Virus record (IMG/VR): IMGVR_UViG_3300013131_004481
Coordinates: 1-28,211 of that record
Strand: one strand, 5' to 3'
Source of the DNA: a virus
Length of the DNA stretch: 28,211 bases
The stretch's first letter is position 1; every line of letters begins with the position of its first letter. Under the pieces are notes generated by a model. The model was not told the origin of the DNA. It searched no databases and saw only the letters and a program-made list of their open reading frames with translations. Of this stretch, positions 7,775-15,115 are shown one piece after another. A program made the translations under genes and the position numbers.

Positions 7775-8629
7775 TCACTCACCTATCCCGGCAAGAATCT
7801 GGTTACACCACTTGCGACCAGAGTCGCCGCCCCAGAGGAGCCACGCCTGGAATCCCTTCGAGTCGATGCCCCAATTCCGGCCCATCTTGTCGACTTCGTG
7901 TCGCTGGAAGTAGCTCCGCATCCGCTTCAGCGTGTCGACGCTCACCGGCTCTCGGTTCTTTAGCTGCTTTGCGCGCGCGAGGCCGACCGGCGTGCAGCAA
8001 CGGTTCGATGGCGGCTGGTGCGACCGGATGTACAGGCCGTACTCGGCTTCAAGCGCGACCATTTTAGGCGGGATGAAGGTGTTTTGCTGCATGTGATTAG
8101 TCCCGGCATTCCTCTTGTATTTCCACGGGATCTCTTCAATCAGATGGATCGCCTCATGGTCAAAAACAGCGTACTCTTCAGGCAATCCGCCTGAACGTCC
8201 AGCCGTCCCAACGACGCCGATTCTTCTCATGGCGGCGAGGAATTTGTCGGGTCCAAGGTCGTCGGCAAGCTCGTGTAGCGAAGTAGTCACATTCCAGCGG
8301 GGCGCTTTCCGGTACTGACCGCGTTGAACGAGATCGTCAATCAACTGCCGATATTCAGGCAGGCTTGAAAGGCGCTCGACGTCCGGGTGAGGCGGAACGT
8401 AATCGGGATGAAAGTCAACTAATGATTCAGATGGCAGCAAAAGACCTGAAATCTCGACAACGTAAATGGACGAGTTTGTCTGACAGTAGCGTTCTGCATA
8501 GTCAGCATCGGCCGTGAAGTAGACGCCAGGGCCGTGCGTGAACCGATGATTATACGAGAAAGATTCTTTCCAGACGAGAGAATCCCCTGAACGTCCGCAT
8601 CGGTAAGCGGTTCTTTTCAATTTCGTCAT
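7775..8629 (-). CDS. Polyvalent-type protein: ART/PARP-like N-terminus plus conserved phage C-terminal module
   Basis: A 284-residue protein with two recognisable parts. Residues 1-75 look like an ADP-ribosyltransferase fold: AYRCGR with Arg10, then HGPGVYFTADADYAERY (about 32-48), the G-x-G-V-Y-F strand typical of ART/PARP enzymes. Residues about 190-284 (EAEYGLYIRSHQPP, VGLARAKQLKNR, RMRSYFQRHEVDK, WLLWGGDSGRKW) form a module found at the ends of many phage and plasmid proteins, with function unknown. The ATG at 8629 begins just before the ART motif. The frame is open further upstream (GTG at 8725) and there encodes YQIKSATDNDGTFDP, a motif that normally closes ART-PolyVal domains, so the 5' end has been rearranged. 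The next gene starts one base after its stop. Confidence 0.55.
   Translation of the reverse strand: MTKLKRTAYRCGRSGDSLVWKESFSYNHRFTHGPGVYFTADADYAERYCQTNSSIYVVEISGLLLPSESLVDFHPDYVPPHPDVERLSSLPEYRQLIDDLVQRGQYRKAPRWNVTTSLHELADDLGPDKFLAAMRRIGVVGTAGRSGGLPEEYAVFDHEAIHLIEEIPWKYKRNAGTNHMQQNTFIPPKMVALEAEYGLYIRSHQPPSNRCCTPVGLARAKQLKNREPVSVDTLKRMRSYFQRHEVDKMGRNWGIDSKGFQAWLLWGGDSGRKWCNQILAGIGE
8013..8080. repeat. 68-bp direct repeat, copy 1
   Basis: This stretch inside the intact polyvalent gene equals 8798-8865 except for two transitions (t/c and g/a). On the minus strand it encodes the conserved segment from IPP through SHQPP. The copies are 785 bp apart in the same orientation. Confidence 0.9.
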
Positions 8630-8874
8630 GGTGCGCCCTGGGTTCTTTCTCACGTTTGAGTTCTCCGGGTCGAAGGTGCCGTCGTTGTCGGTCGCGCTCT
8701 TGATCTGGTAAGGGCTCTTGACCACGAAATAGTACTTGCCGGTACGATGGGCAGGCGCAAGGGCTGCGTGAAGGAGCCCGTGATCGGGTGGGACGGGGGC
8801 TGGTGCGACCGGATGTACAGGCCGTACTCGGCTTCAAGCGCGACCATTTCAGGCGGGATAAAGGTTTTTGGCAT
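8630..8874 (-). pseudogene. Decayed fragment of a second polyvalent/ART-type gene
   Basis: From an ATG at 8874, preceded by AAGGA, the sequence reads TFIPPEMVALEAEYGLYIRSHQPP, nearly identical to residues of the intact gene at about 8097-8016, and then runs into meaningless sequence ending at 8650. In another frame from about 8740 the same stretch reads HRTGKYYFVVKSPYQIKS, then ATDNDGTFDPEN, the usual end of an ART-PolyVal domain, and joins the intact gene in frame. So two pieces of polyvalent-type genes are spliced here out of frame. This remnant fills almost all of the stretch between the intact ART gene (start 8629) and the promoter region at 8908-8959. Confidence 0.6.
8798..8865. repeat. 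68-bp direct repeat, copy 2 (in the decayed fragment)
   Basis: Second copy of the repeat at 8013-8080. The near-identity suggests a recent duplication or gene conversion; recombination between the copies would delete most of the intact ART gene's 5' part. Confidence 0.9.
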
Positions 8875-8907
8875 CGGGGCGCTGTCCTTTGGGGCGAAAG
8901 TCGCCCT

Positions 8908-8935
8908 TTGGCGCGGGATGATTTTGCGGTATTAT
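8908..8935 (+). promoter_or_regulatory. Candidate promoter for the 8943-9824 gene set
   Basis: TTGGCG (8908-8913), 16 bases, TATTAT (8930-8935). Initiation would fall near 8942, immediately before the GTG at 8943, so that start would be leaderless; an ATG at 8982 with GGAG nine bases upstream is the conventional alternative. The -10 shares bases with a promoter on the other strand (8931-8959). Confidence 0.45.
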
Positions 8936-8959
8936 CTCGCTCGTGCCTGCGTTTATCAA
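8931..8959 (-). promoter_or_regulatory. Candidate promoter for the ART cassette
   Basis: On the minus strand TTGATA (8959-8954), 17 bases, GATAAT (8936-8931): five of six matches in each box with ideal spacing. Transcription would start near 8924 and run through the decayed fragment into both ART genes. Its -10 hexamer overlaps the -10 of the plus-strand promoter, so the two polymerases cannot bind together. Confidence 0.55.
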
Positions 8960-9209
8960 CTTGTTCTTGGAGCACGGGGTCATGGGGGTCGTGATCGCCG
9001 CGCAGTTTTGGTACATCGTCCAGAAGGACAAGGAGAACAAGGAAACGTTGCGTCACCTCCGAGAGGAGCACGAGGCGCGCGTCAAAGACGCAAAGCAGTA
9101 CACCGACATGGCTCTTGAGATCCACGAGCGCGTGACCAAGGCGCTGCATACGCTTGGAGAGCTTCTCGGAACCGACCCAAACGGCAACGCGACGTTCTAC
9201 AAGGAGTGA
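8943..9209 (+). CDS. Small single-pass membrane protein with coiled coil
   Basis: An 88-residue protein: N-terminal hydrophobic segment (FINLFLEHGVMGVVIAAQFW, about 4-23, the C-terminal half of it strongly hydrophobic), then a highly charged helix with heptad character (about 27-75) and a short polar tail. This layout is common for small phage proteins near lysis genes (holin- or spanin-like) and for membrane-bound scaffolds, but no family motif is present. The GTG at 8943 has no ribosome-binding site and would be leaderless; an ATG at 8982 has GGAG but would cut the membrane segment. Overlaps no other gene and ends just before the next start. Confidence 0.6.
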   Translation: MPAFINLFLEHGVMGVVIAAQFWYIVQKDKENKETLRHLREEHEARVKDAKQYTDMALEIHERVTKALHTLGELLGTDPNGNATFYKE

Positions 9210-9211
9210 CG

Positions 9212-9430
9212 ATGAGTGCTTTAACGAAGGACGAAGAGGTTGTTTTGGCGTTTGCATCGACCGTCGAGCGCGTCCGGTCCGAGAACAAGGACTACCTCGA
9301 CGTCTGGATTGCTCGTCTTTCGCGGGCCAATTTGAGGCAGAAGATCGCCAAGTGGCGCGCGTCGCACGACACACCGCCGAGCGCGTCCGACGTGCAGAAG
9401 ATGCTTGCTTGCGAAGACCCGAGCGGCTGA
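9212..9430 (+). CDS. Small hypothetical protein
   Basis: A 72-residue, helical and charged protein (MSALTKDEEVVLAF start), with the pattern LRQKIAKWRASHD in the centre. I do not recognise it. The ATG at 9212 is chosen because AAGGAG lies at 9201-9206, five bases upstream; an in-frame GTG at 9206 is less likely. It sits between the membrane protein and the RusA-like gene and is presumably cotranscribed with both. Confidence 0.6.
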   Translation: MSALTKDEEVVLAFASTVERVRSENKDYLDVWIARLSRANLRQKIAKWRASHDTPPSASDVQKMLACEDPSG

Positions 9431-9443
9431 AGGTTTCCGGGCG

Positions 9444-9824
9444 ATGCTCTTCGTCGTCGTCCCAATTCGAACCGTCAGCGAGATGAATCGCCGCGACCAT
9501 TGGTCGGCGAGGCACCGTAGGTCTCGCCAGCAGAAAGAACTGACGACTCTTCTTCTGCGGACCGCCAAGGTTGACCCGTTGCTTTTAAAGCCGCCGTTTG
9601 TCGTGCGCCTAACGCGCGTTGGTCCTGGGTCCATCAAGGACTCCGACAACCTCGCAGCGAGCACCAAGGCAGTTCGCGACGCGGTGGCCGCGTTTCTGAA
9701 GGTTGATGACGCGGATCTCGTTTCGGGTTCGTCTGTCCAATGGGAGGTACGACAAGAGAGGGGTCCGGTCTACGAGCTTCGGATCGAGATCGCTTGCTCT
9801 CCTCCTGAAGCGCGGGTAAGTTGA
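9444..9824 (+). CDS. RusA-family Holliday-junction resolvase-like endonuclease
   Basis: A 126-residue protein, close to the 120 residues of E. coli RusA. It has the RusA acidic core: Asp66-x-Asp68-Asn69 in SIKDSDNL, followed by a helix (AVRDAVAAFL) and a second acidic cluster VDDADL (Asp88, Asp89, Asp91), then a beta strand with WEVRQERG. In RusA the Dx(D)N pair and a third Asp bind Mg2+ and cleave four-way junctions as a dimer. The ATG at 9444 follows an AAGG sequence; the frame is open further upstream but overlaps the previous gene. A terminator follows at 9883-9925. The annealing protein at 15176 and the helicases give it a natural recombination context. Confidence 0.75.
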   Translation: MLFVVVPIRTVSEMNRRDHWSARHRRSRQQKELTTLLLRTAKVDPLLLKPPFVVRLTRVGPGSIKDSDNLAASTKAVRDAVAAFLKVDDADLVSGSSVQWEVRQERGPVYELRIEIACSPPEARVS

Positions 9825-9882
9825 CTCGCGTTCATCGCGATAAACATCACCTGCCCATCGCTGGGCCTCCTCTGTACGCATG

Positions 9883-9925
9883 AAGCCGGGTGCGGTTGAT
9901 GTCCTTCCTCCGCACCCGGCTTTTT
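9883..9925 (+). terminator. Rho-independent terminator between convergent genes
   Basis: A perfect 13-bp GC-rich stem (9883-9895 with 9910-9922), 14-base loop, and a T run at 9921-9925. It terminates the RusA operon. On the other strand the hairpin stands right behind the stop of the 9924-10421 gene but lacks a U tract, so it may act there only weakly. Confidence 0.9.
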
Positions 9926-10421
9926 AGTTTCCGACCGACTCGAACATCTCGATGAGGTCGTCGGTGGAGCGGCTGCGTACGTGGCGAACGCATTCAATCA
10001 GACGCGCCTCCGTCTGCTGGAGCGTCTCGCGTAAAAGGTCTCCAGCCCACATTTGGTTGTGGTCCCCGACAGCCGCAAAGCTTGCCGCGAAGGCATTGTA
10101 CGGGCTGAGCGTCGGCAATGCGCCCTCTCGCTTGAGCGTCTCGGCGCTGATTCGTCGGTCAGGACAGGCAACGAGCGCAACGCCGTAGATTGGTCGGAAC
10201 GTGTTCGGCGCGCGCTCTTGCGCGGCGATGAGGCAATCAAGGACGGCCTTACGGCGGGGTTCGCTGTCAACGCCGTGCAGCCTGCCCGCGTAGGTCCGCA
10301 TGCCTTGAAGCTTCATGACCGGCAGAAGCGCGGTCGAGACCTTGTCGCTCTTCATCAAGGACGGAAGCAGATCACCGTTGTAATCGAACAGGTACGCCCG
10401 CAAATACCTTCGACCGCTCAT
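9924..10421 (-). CDS. Hypothetical protein, last gene of the recombinase operon
   Basis: A 165-residue protein beginning MSGRRYLRAYLFDYNGD. I recognise no family. It is mixed alpha/beta in look, with segments MKSDKVSTALLPVMKLQG, IYGVALVACPD and a C-terminal helix LLRETLQQTEARLIECV. No membrane segment or signal peptide. The ATG is fixed by an ATGA overlap with the LexA-like HTH gene upstream, so it is probably translated with it. Confidence 0.65.
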   Translation of the reverse strand: MSGRRYLRAYLFDYNGDLLPSLMKSDKVSTALLPVMKLQGMRTYAGRLHGVDSEPRRKAVLDCLIAAQERAPNTFRPIYGVALVACPDRRISAETLKREGALPTLSPYNAFAASFAAVGDHNQMWAGDLLRETLQQTEARLIECVRHVRSRSTDDLIEMFESVGN

Positions 10422-10738
10422 GCCATGTGCCACACGAGGCCGATGACCTCTCCTTGTTTCGTCTGAAGCTGCCACGGCCATCCTGCTTCGCACAATCGGA
10501 TCCCGCGAGCAACGGATGCGTCACAGAAAAGAACGCCCTTTCGGCAGAGCGCGCTCACGTGACCCGTCACCGAATAGACGCTGCTGAAAGAGCACGCGTC
10601 TGCGATCTCCCGACGTGTCGGAGGGTAGCCATGTTCTTTGATGAACGACCGAATGAACGAATAGACGTAGGCCTGACGCTTGGTAAGCCGAGGCGCTTGC
10701 ACAGGCGGCAGGCTTTCGGGCCTATCCTCGCCAATCAC
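10418..10738 (-). CDS. LexA-type winged-helix DNA-binding protein without protease domain
   Basis: A 106-residue protein. Residues 18-82 match the LexA N-terminal DNA-binding domain: LTKRQAYVYSFIRSFI, EHGYPPTRREIADA, then the recognition helix region SSVYSVTGHVSALCRKG and a wing ending ARGIRL. The Ser/Lys autoprotease domain of LexA is absent; only about 25 residues follow. It may therefore act as a small DNA-binding regulator not cleaved by RecA. The GTG start is inferred from a GTGA overlap with the stop of the recombinase gene; the open frame extends further into that gene but upstream residues look non-native. Confidence 0.75.
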   Translation of the reverse strand: MIGEDRPESLPPVQAPRLTKRQAYVYSFIRSFIKEHGYPPTRREIADACSFSSVYSVTGHVSALCRKGVLFCDASVARGIRLCEAGWPWQLQTKQGEVIGLVWHMA

Positions 10739-13700
10739 CGGGGCGCAGCTTTCATCAAGCTCGATGCGAAAAGTAGCTTGATGGGGTTGATTCGCATGCT
10801 GCTGCGGCGCTTTGGGTTCTTTGTGGCCTTTGGAAGCCGCGCCTCGTAGAGGGCGGTCGCGGCTTCCGTCATCGGACCGTGAAGTCGAGCCCGCTCGTCC
10901 CCTTGGTCCTCGCTTCCGACATCGAGCCCTTCCGCTTTCAAAAATGCCTGCCATTTGGCTACCGCTGGACCCTTCATCCCAAGTCGCGTTCGAACCGTCG
11001 TTTTCGTGTAGACAGGAGGCGCCTTGAGTTCCTCCGACGCACGAGATTTTCCAAGCTTTTCCTGGCGAACCGTCTCTTCGGATTCAGCCTTGCTTTGAGC
11101 GGCTAGCTCGCCAAGAAGTCCGAATTCACCTGCCGTTTCGAGTTCCCGAAGCTCCTCGGTCGTCAAGACACCAGCGCCCTCCTGAGCCGCAAGCTTAAGT
11201 CGCTGACGTTCTTCGGCGGAGGCCTGGGTTCGGAGAAACTCTGCTCCCATGACGCGCTTGCCAGGGAAGATTCCTACCTTGTTGCGTAGGTCCTGCTCCT
11301 GATCCGGAGGGCACGGCCAGCGAGTAAGGCTCAGCGCCACAAGAAGCGCATCGCGATTGCCGCTTTCGGAGACGTCTTGCAAGCGAGAAGACTCCCAAAG
11401 ATGGCGGGCAAGCCGACGCGCGACGCACTCAGAATGCTGAGGGACCTGCTTTGCGTACTCGACCATGAACTCTGGGTCGTGCTGGATGGTGTCGCCTTTA
11501 ACCCGGAAGAGCCCCTTGAAAACATCCTCGTCAAGCGGAATGCCCTGCGTGCATCGAGCTTGGGTGTCGAGGATCGGGTCCTTTTTCACTTCGTCGCCAA
11601 AGACAGTGGCAAGCGTGTCGAGGTAAAAGCCTCGAAGCATTCGCGAGAACTTCTGTGCGGAGCGGACCTTCGCTCGCCGCTCCTTCGGGTCGAGTTTCTC
11701 CTCCGCAGCCTCCCGAAGAGCCTGGGCGCGAGCCACCTCAGCTTGCTGCCGATCTGAGGACCTCTTCTCGCGCGCCTTTTGATACGAGAAGTCCGCGACG
11801 GCCCCATCCGTAAACTTTTTTACGTCAGCCTTCAGGCGGATCTCATTGTTGTCCTGAATCGCCTTGATTGTCGCAGCATCGAGGCGCGTTCCCTTTATGG
11901 CTGCGGCTTCTGCCTGCTCTTGCCGGAGCGCCTCGGATTGGCACATGAGGCCAATCAGCTTTCCAAGCTGAGCGCGCGAGGCGCCATACTTGAATCGCGG
12001 CGTGTTGTCTTCTGGCGGTTTCCCCGTCAGAACTCGCAGCCAATCGAGCAACTCAATGCGCTCGCCCTTTGGCATCGAAGCCAGAGGATCGCTTTCGTTG
12101 TACCAGCCAGGGGGATCGAAATCGTCGCCGGTTGGCTTGCCAGACTTCGTCGAGGGAACCCATTGCCAAGCCGTGGATTCAAACCATGCCACAATAGCGC
12201 CCGGAAGGTGCTCGCGCAGAAGCGAAGGTTTTTTTGGATCGGGCTGCTTTTGAAGCGGTGCGTCAAAATCGACCCAAGTGCCGCCGCGCGACTCGATAAG
12301 CTTCGTTGCCTCTTCTCCGATCTCAAATGCAAGACGCGTCCACAAGATGAGCGCGCCACACGCCGTCGGTCCCCGATCTGGTTTATCAAGCCATTCGTCG
12401 TACAAAGAAACGAGCCGGTTAAGGACGGGGTTATCGTCTGGATACCCGCGAGAGAACTGCTCTGGTGAAACGATGGGCATGGCGGGAAACGTCGGGTTCG
12501 GGATGTATCGAAACTTGTCCTTCATTCCCGCAAGCATGCCGAGCCACCATCCGAACGAGGTCGTTTTGCCAACGTATGCGTTCGCGAGGAGCGCCTCTTC
12601 GACCTCTTCATCGGGATCCCCAAGGGCCTCGCGCGCGGCTTTGCTCTTCTGTTCGACGAGGTGAGAGCGTTGTGAGGCATCGCCCCAGTTGTCGCGGTAC
12701 GCAACCAAGAGCTTGCGTACGGCGCCTGGCTCAGCAGCCGTCTTCACCTCCGCTTCCGTCAGAGGTTCGAACGCTTCTTCGGGCGGCGTGATGACTTCAA
12801 TCGCCTCCTCTGACCTCTCGGTCGGGACAACGTAGGTCTCCTTGACGGAGACGCCTTCGGTTTCTTCCGCTCGCGCGACAACCGCGGCAGCCTCCGCAGC
12901 ATCCTTGGCAAGGTTTACCGCCTTTTCCGACGTCTCGGCAGCCTGCTTTGCAAGCGCCATGGCGCGCGAGGCGGCCGACTTCTTGAGTTCTGTCTCGAAC
13001 GAAACGATACGTCGCTTTCTTTCGTCCGCAGGCTTCGTCGGCTTGGCTGCGGCAGGTTTTTCCCGGGCCTCTGACGGCGGAAGAGCGCCTTTGATCACCC
13101 GCTCGGCCGCAGGCTTTGCGGCAGGCTCCTCGCCCGCTACCTCCGCTTCAACGTCGAACGTAATCGGTTCCGGAGGCGCAGGCGCACGCGGCGGCTGATC
13201 TGGTTGCAGCGACCTTGCCATCGGATCGCGAACTTCAAGATAGATGCCCGTCGTCGCAAGGCTACCGTGCCCCAGCGTCGACTGAATCGTTGCGACATCC
13301 ACTCCACGGCGATTGGCCTCAAGAGCCGCAAGGTGCCGAAGGCCATGCGGATGAACGCGGTAGTAGTCGTCGCTTCCTTGCTCAATTCCAGCCTCCTCTG
13401 ACCGCTCGTGCAGCAGCTTGGCAAGACCGCTTGGTGAAATGCCGGGTAGAGCCCCTGACGTTGTCGGAACGATTCGCGCGGCTCGTCCCCAGAGCTTCAG
13501 GGGCGGAAACAACGGTGCGTCTGGCTCTGCGATGAACCGAGTGAAAATCGTCGCGCCTTTTTCCTCAGCACGCGCATCAAGGGCTGCTTGAAACTCGCGG
13601 ATGGCGAGGATGGCCGGGTCCGGCGTTCGAATGATGCGCGTCAGATCGCCCTTGCCTGTGATGGTGACGAGGCCCGTCGCCGATTCGTAGGCAGTCCGGC

Positions 13701-14838
13701 GAATCGAGCCAAGCTCCTCGGCGCGCACGCCGGTCCAGTAGCAGAAGAGCAAGATTGCCCGGTCTCGCAGGTCGTAGATGGTCGGCTCTGCCTGAGCAAA
13801 GCGGCGCACGTCCGCGCCTTCGAGCGCGGCAGAGGCGGCCTGAAGAGCATCGGCACCGTGGCTTCTTTTGTAGCAGGCAGACAGAACGCGCAGGAAAAGC
13901 TCCCGGTCTGGCGTCGAGGCTTCGCGATGCGCCTTTGCCCGGTTGATCGCCGTGACGCGTACGTTTGCAATGACCTCTCGCCAGATGTTGAACCGGAGCA
14001 GACTGTCGAAGCCAGGCAAGTTCTCGCCGCTCGACCGTACAAGCCACGTCCAGAACGACGACAGCGCCGAGAGCTTGGTCGCAATCGTCCCAGAGCGGTC
14101 GGTCCCCTTCTTCTCGGTGTAGGTGTTCGCCCAGTATCGGAAGACTTCAGGGTCAACGCGGAAAGTGATCTGCGCTTGATCGGGGTCCGCAACTCCAACG
14201 TCGACCTCACCGTCGCGGATCTGCTGGATGGTCGGCGCGCGGCGCAGCAGGTTGTGCATGCAAAGACACGCAAGCCGGAGATCGAGCGCGTTGTCGGGAG
14301 GAAAACCGTTCAGGTCAATGAAGTCTTGCAGCGCGTCGCCGTGCGGCTCGTCTTCCTCGATTTTGAGGACCCGTCCGCGCTGAAGCGTTCCGCGAACCTT
14401 GAACTCTGCCGTCGTCGTGAAACGTACGTCAGCAAGCAGATGCTGGCGGATTGCGCTGATGCGGCTCTCTGGCTTTTGCTTGATGAACTTGTAGATCGCG
14501 AGGTCAAGCTCGCGCTCCGGATCTTGAGCTAGCCTGAGGTCGTCAACGCCAAGGTTACGCTCTTGAAGCCACTTGACGAACAGGACCGCGTCCGCCCGCA
14601 TGACGTTGCTCGGCAGCGGGTAGTAGCCTCGAAGCTGTTTGTACCAGTTGAAGAACTCCGTCAGCGCAAAGGCATAGACGCGCTGCGTGCCCTTGTTGGT
14701 CTTGCTGCCAAGGAATGTCACCAGCGCCTGCGTGAACCTGTCGCCCTCAGGCGCAGACTTCCAGGCGTTCGTGATCTTCTTGATCTCGATGCCGGTGCGG
14801 GTCAGGCCACGAACGTCGTCAATCGTGTCTAGCGTCAT
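10735..14838 (-). CDS. Giant tyrosine recombinase fusion with peptidoglycan-binding-like C-terminus
   Basis: A 1367-residue protein, three to four times the usual integrase length. Residues about 35-100 and 228-290 both look like helical core-binding segments. The catalytic domain is complete: Arg372 (WTGVRAEEL), Lys396 (ITGKGDLTR), His498-x-x-Arg501 (HPHGLRH), His524 and nucleophile Tyr533 (LGHGSLATTGIYLEV). An Ala/Glu/Pro-rich linker (about 545-690) leads to some 600 residues I do not recognise, including long charged helices near 1000-1110. Residues about 1283-1336 (LGMKGPAVAKWQAFL, HGPMTEAATALY) look like a PG_binding_1 repeat, followed by a basic tail. The gene starts two bases after the XRE gene. 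The recombinase part should mediate integration, inversion or dimer resolution; the rest suggests a virion-carried or multifunctional protein. Confidence 0.85.
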   Translation of the reverse strand: MTLDTIDDVRGLTRTGIEIKKITNAWKSAPEGDRFTQALVTFLGSKTNKGTQRVYAFALTEFFNWYKQLRGYYPLPSNVMRADAVLFVKWLQERNLGVDDLRLAQDPERELDLAIYKFIKQKPESRISAIRQHLLADVRFTTTAEFKVRGTLQRGRVLKIEEDEPHGDALQDFIDLNGFPPDNALDLRLACLCMHNLLRRAPTIQQIRDGEVDVGVADPDQAQITFRVDPEVFRYWANTYTEKKGTDRSGTIATKLSALSSFWTWLVRSSGENLPGFDSLLRFNIWREVIANVRVTAINRAKAHREASTPDRELFLRVLSACYKRSHGADALQAASAALEGADVRRFAQAEPTIYDLRDRAILLFCYWTGVRAEELGSIRRTAYESATGLVTITGKGDLTRIIRTPDPAILAIREFQAALDARAEEKGATIFTRFIAEPDAPLFPPLKLWGRAARIVPTTSGALPGISPSGLAKLLHERSEEAGIEQGSDDYYRVHPHGLRHLAALEANRRGVDVATIQSTLGHGSLATTGIYLEVRDPMARSLQPDQPPRAPAPPEPITFDVEAEVAGEEPAAKPAAERVIKGALPPSEAREKPAAAKPTKPADERKRRIVSFETELKKSAASRAMALAKQAAETSEKAVNLAKDAAEAAAVVARAEETEGVSVKETYVVPTERSEEAIEVITPPEEAFEPLTEAEVKTAAEPGAVRKLLVAYRDNWGDASQRSHLVEQKSKAAREALGDPDEEVEEALLANAYVGKTTSFGWWLGMLAGMKDKFRYIPNPTFPAMPIVSPEQFSRGYPDDNPVLNRLVSLYDEWLDKPDRGPTACGALILWTRLAFEIGEEATKLIESRGGTWVDFDAPLQKQPDPKKPSLLREHLPGAIVAWFESTAWQWVPSTKSGKPTGDDFDPPGWYNESDPLASMPKGERIELLDWLRVLTGKPPEDNTPRFKYGASRAQLGKLIGLMCQSEALRQEQAEAAAIKGTRLDAATIKAIQDNNEIRLKADVKKFTDGAVADFSYQKAREKRSSDRQQAEVARAQALREAAEEKLDPKERRAKVRSAQKFSRMLRGFYLDTLATVFGDEVKKDPILDTQARCTQGIPLDEDVFKGLFRVKGDTIQHDPEFMVEYAKQVPQHSECVARRLARHLWESSRLQDVSESGNRDALLVALSLTRWPCPPDQEQDLRNKVGIFPGKRVMGAEFLRTQASAEERQRLKLAAQEGAGVLTTEELRELETAGEFGLLGELAAQSKAESEETVRQEKLGKSRASEELKAPPVYTKTTVRTRLGMKGPAVAKWQAFLKAEGLDVGSEDQGDERARLHGPMTEAATALYEARLPKATKNPKRRSSMRINPIKLLFASSLMKAAPR

Positions 14839-14840
14839 GG

Positions 14841-15056
14841 TCAGATCCAGGCGTCGATGGGGATCTGGAGCAGTTCACGCAAGGCCGCCATGTGAGACCG
14901 ACCAGGAGTCCGCTGACCGCTAAGCCAACGGCTGACGGTGGTCTTGGAAACCTTGAGCATCTTGGCGACAGAAGCTTGCGACCATTTGCGAGCCCGAATG
15001 GCCTCCCTCAAGACGTCGGGGCCTTTTTCTTTCGCGGAATTTTGTTTGCGTTTCAT
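14841..15056 (-). CDS. XRE/Cro-CI-type repressor-like HTH protein
   Basis: A 71-residue helix-turn-helix protein: LREAIRARKWSQASVAKMLK, then VSKTTVSRWLSGQRTPG, a standard HTH_3 pattern, ending PIDAWI. The ATG at 15056 is preferred because the longer open frame would start inside or upstream of the promoter at 15088-15115. It lies two bases before the giant recombinase gene and diverges from the annealing-protein operon. A palindrome sits inside its promoter (15091-15110), so negative autoregulation and control of the divergent operon are likely: a lysogeny-switch arrangement. Confidence 0.85.
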   Translation of the reverse strand: MKRKQNSAKEKGPDVLREAIRARKWSQASVAKMLKVSKTTVSRWLSGQRTPGRSHMAALRELLQIPIDAWI

Positions 15057-15087
15057 GGGACTCGCTAGCCCGATCCGGGCGAATCGT

Positions 15088-15115
15088 AGCATAGAGCAAG
15101 TTGCCTCTATGTCAA
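15088..15115 (-). promoter_or_regulatory. Promoter of the XRE-recombinase operon
   Basis: On the minus strand TTGACA (15115-15110), 16 bases, TATGCT (15093-15088). Start of transcription would be near 15081, about 25 bases before the ATG at 15056. The spacer is almost wholly occupied by the palindrome at 15091-15110. Confidence 0.7.
15091..15110. promoter_or_regulatory. Palindromic operator candidate
   Basis: Arms ATAGAG (15091-15096) and CTCTAT (15105-15110) are perfect inverted repeats, and the centre extends the symmetry as GCAA-G-TTGC with one extra base. It lies between the -35 and -10 boxes of the XRE gene, the usual place for a CI/Cro-type repressor site. The divergent gene at 15176 begins 66 bases away. 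Confidence 0.65.

Noticed and set aside
8550-9515. 321-codon minus-strand frame crossing 8550-9515
   Set aside because: Low-complexity Arg/Ser-rich translation opposite the RusA operon; no motif, and the true frames there are on the plus strand.
11779-14532. Several 150-310-codon plus-strand frames inside the recombinase gene
   Set aside because: All are antisense to a protein with intact catalytic motifs, and their translations are rich in Arg, Pro and Ser.
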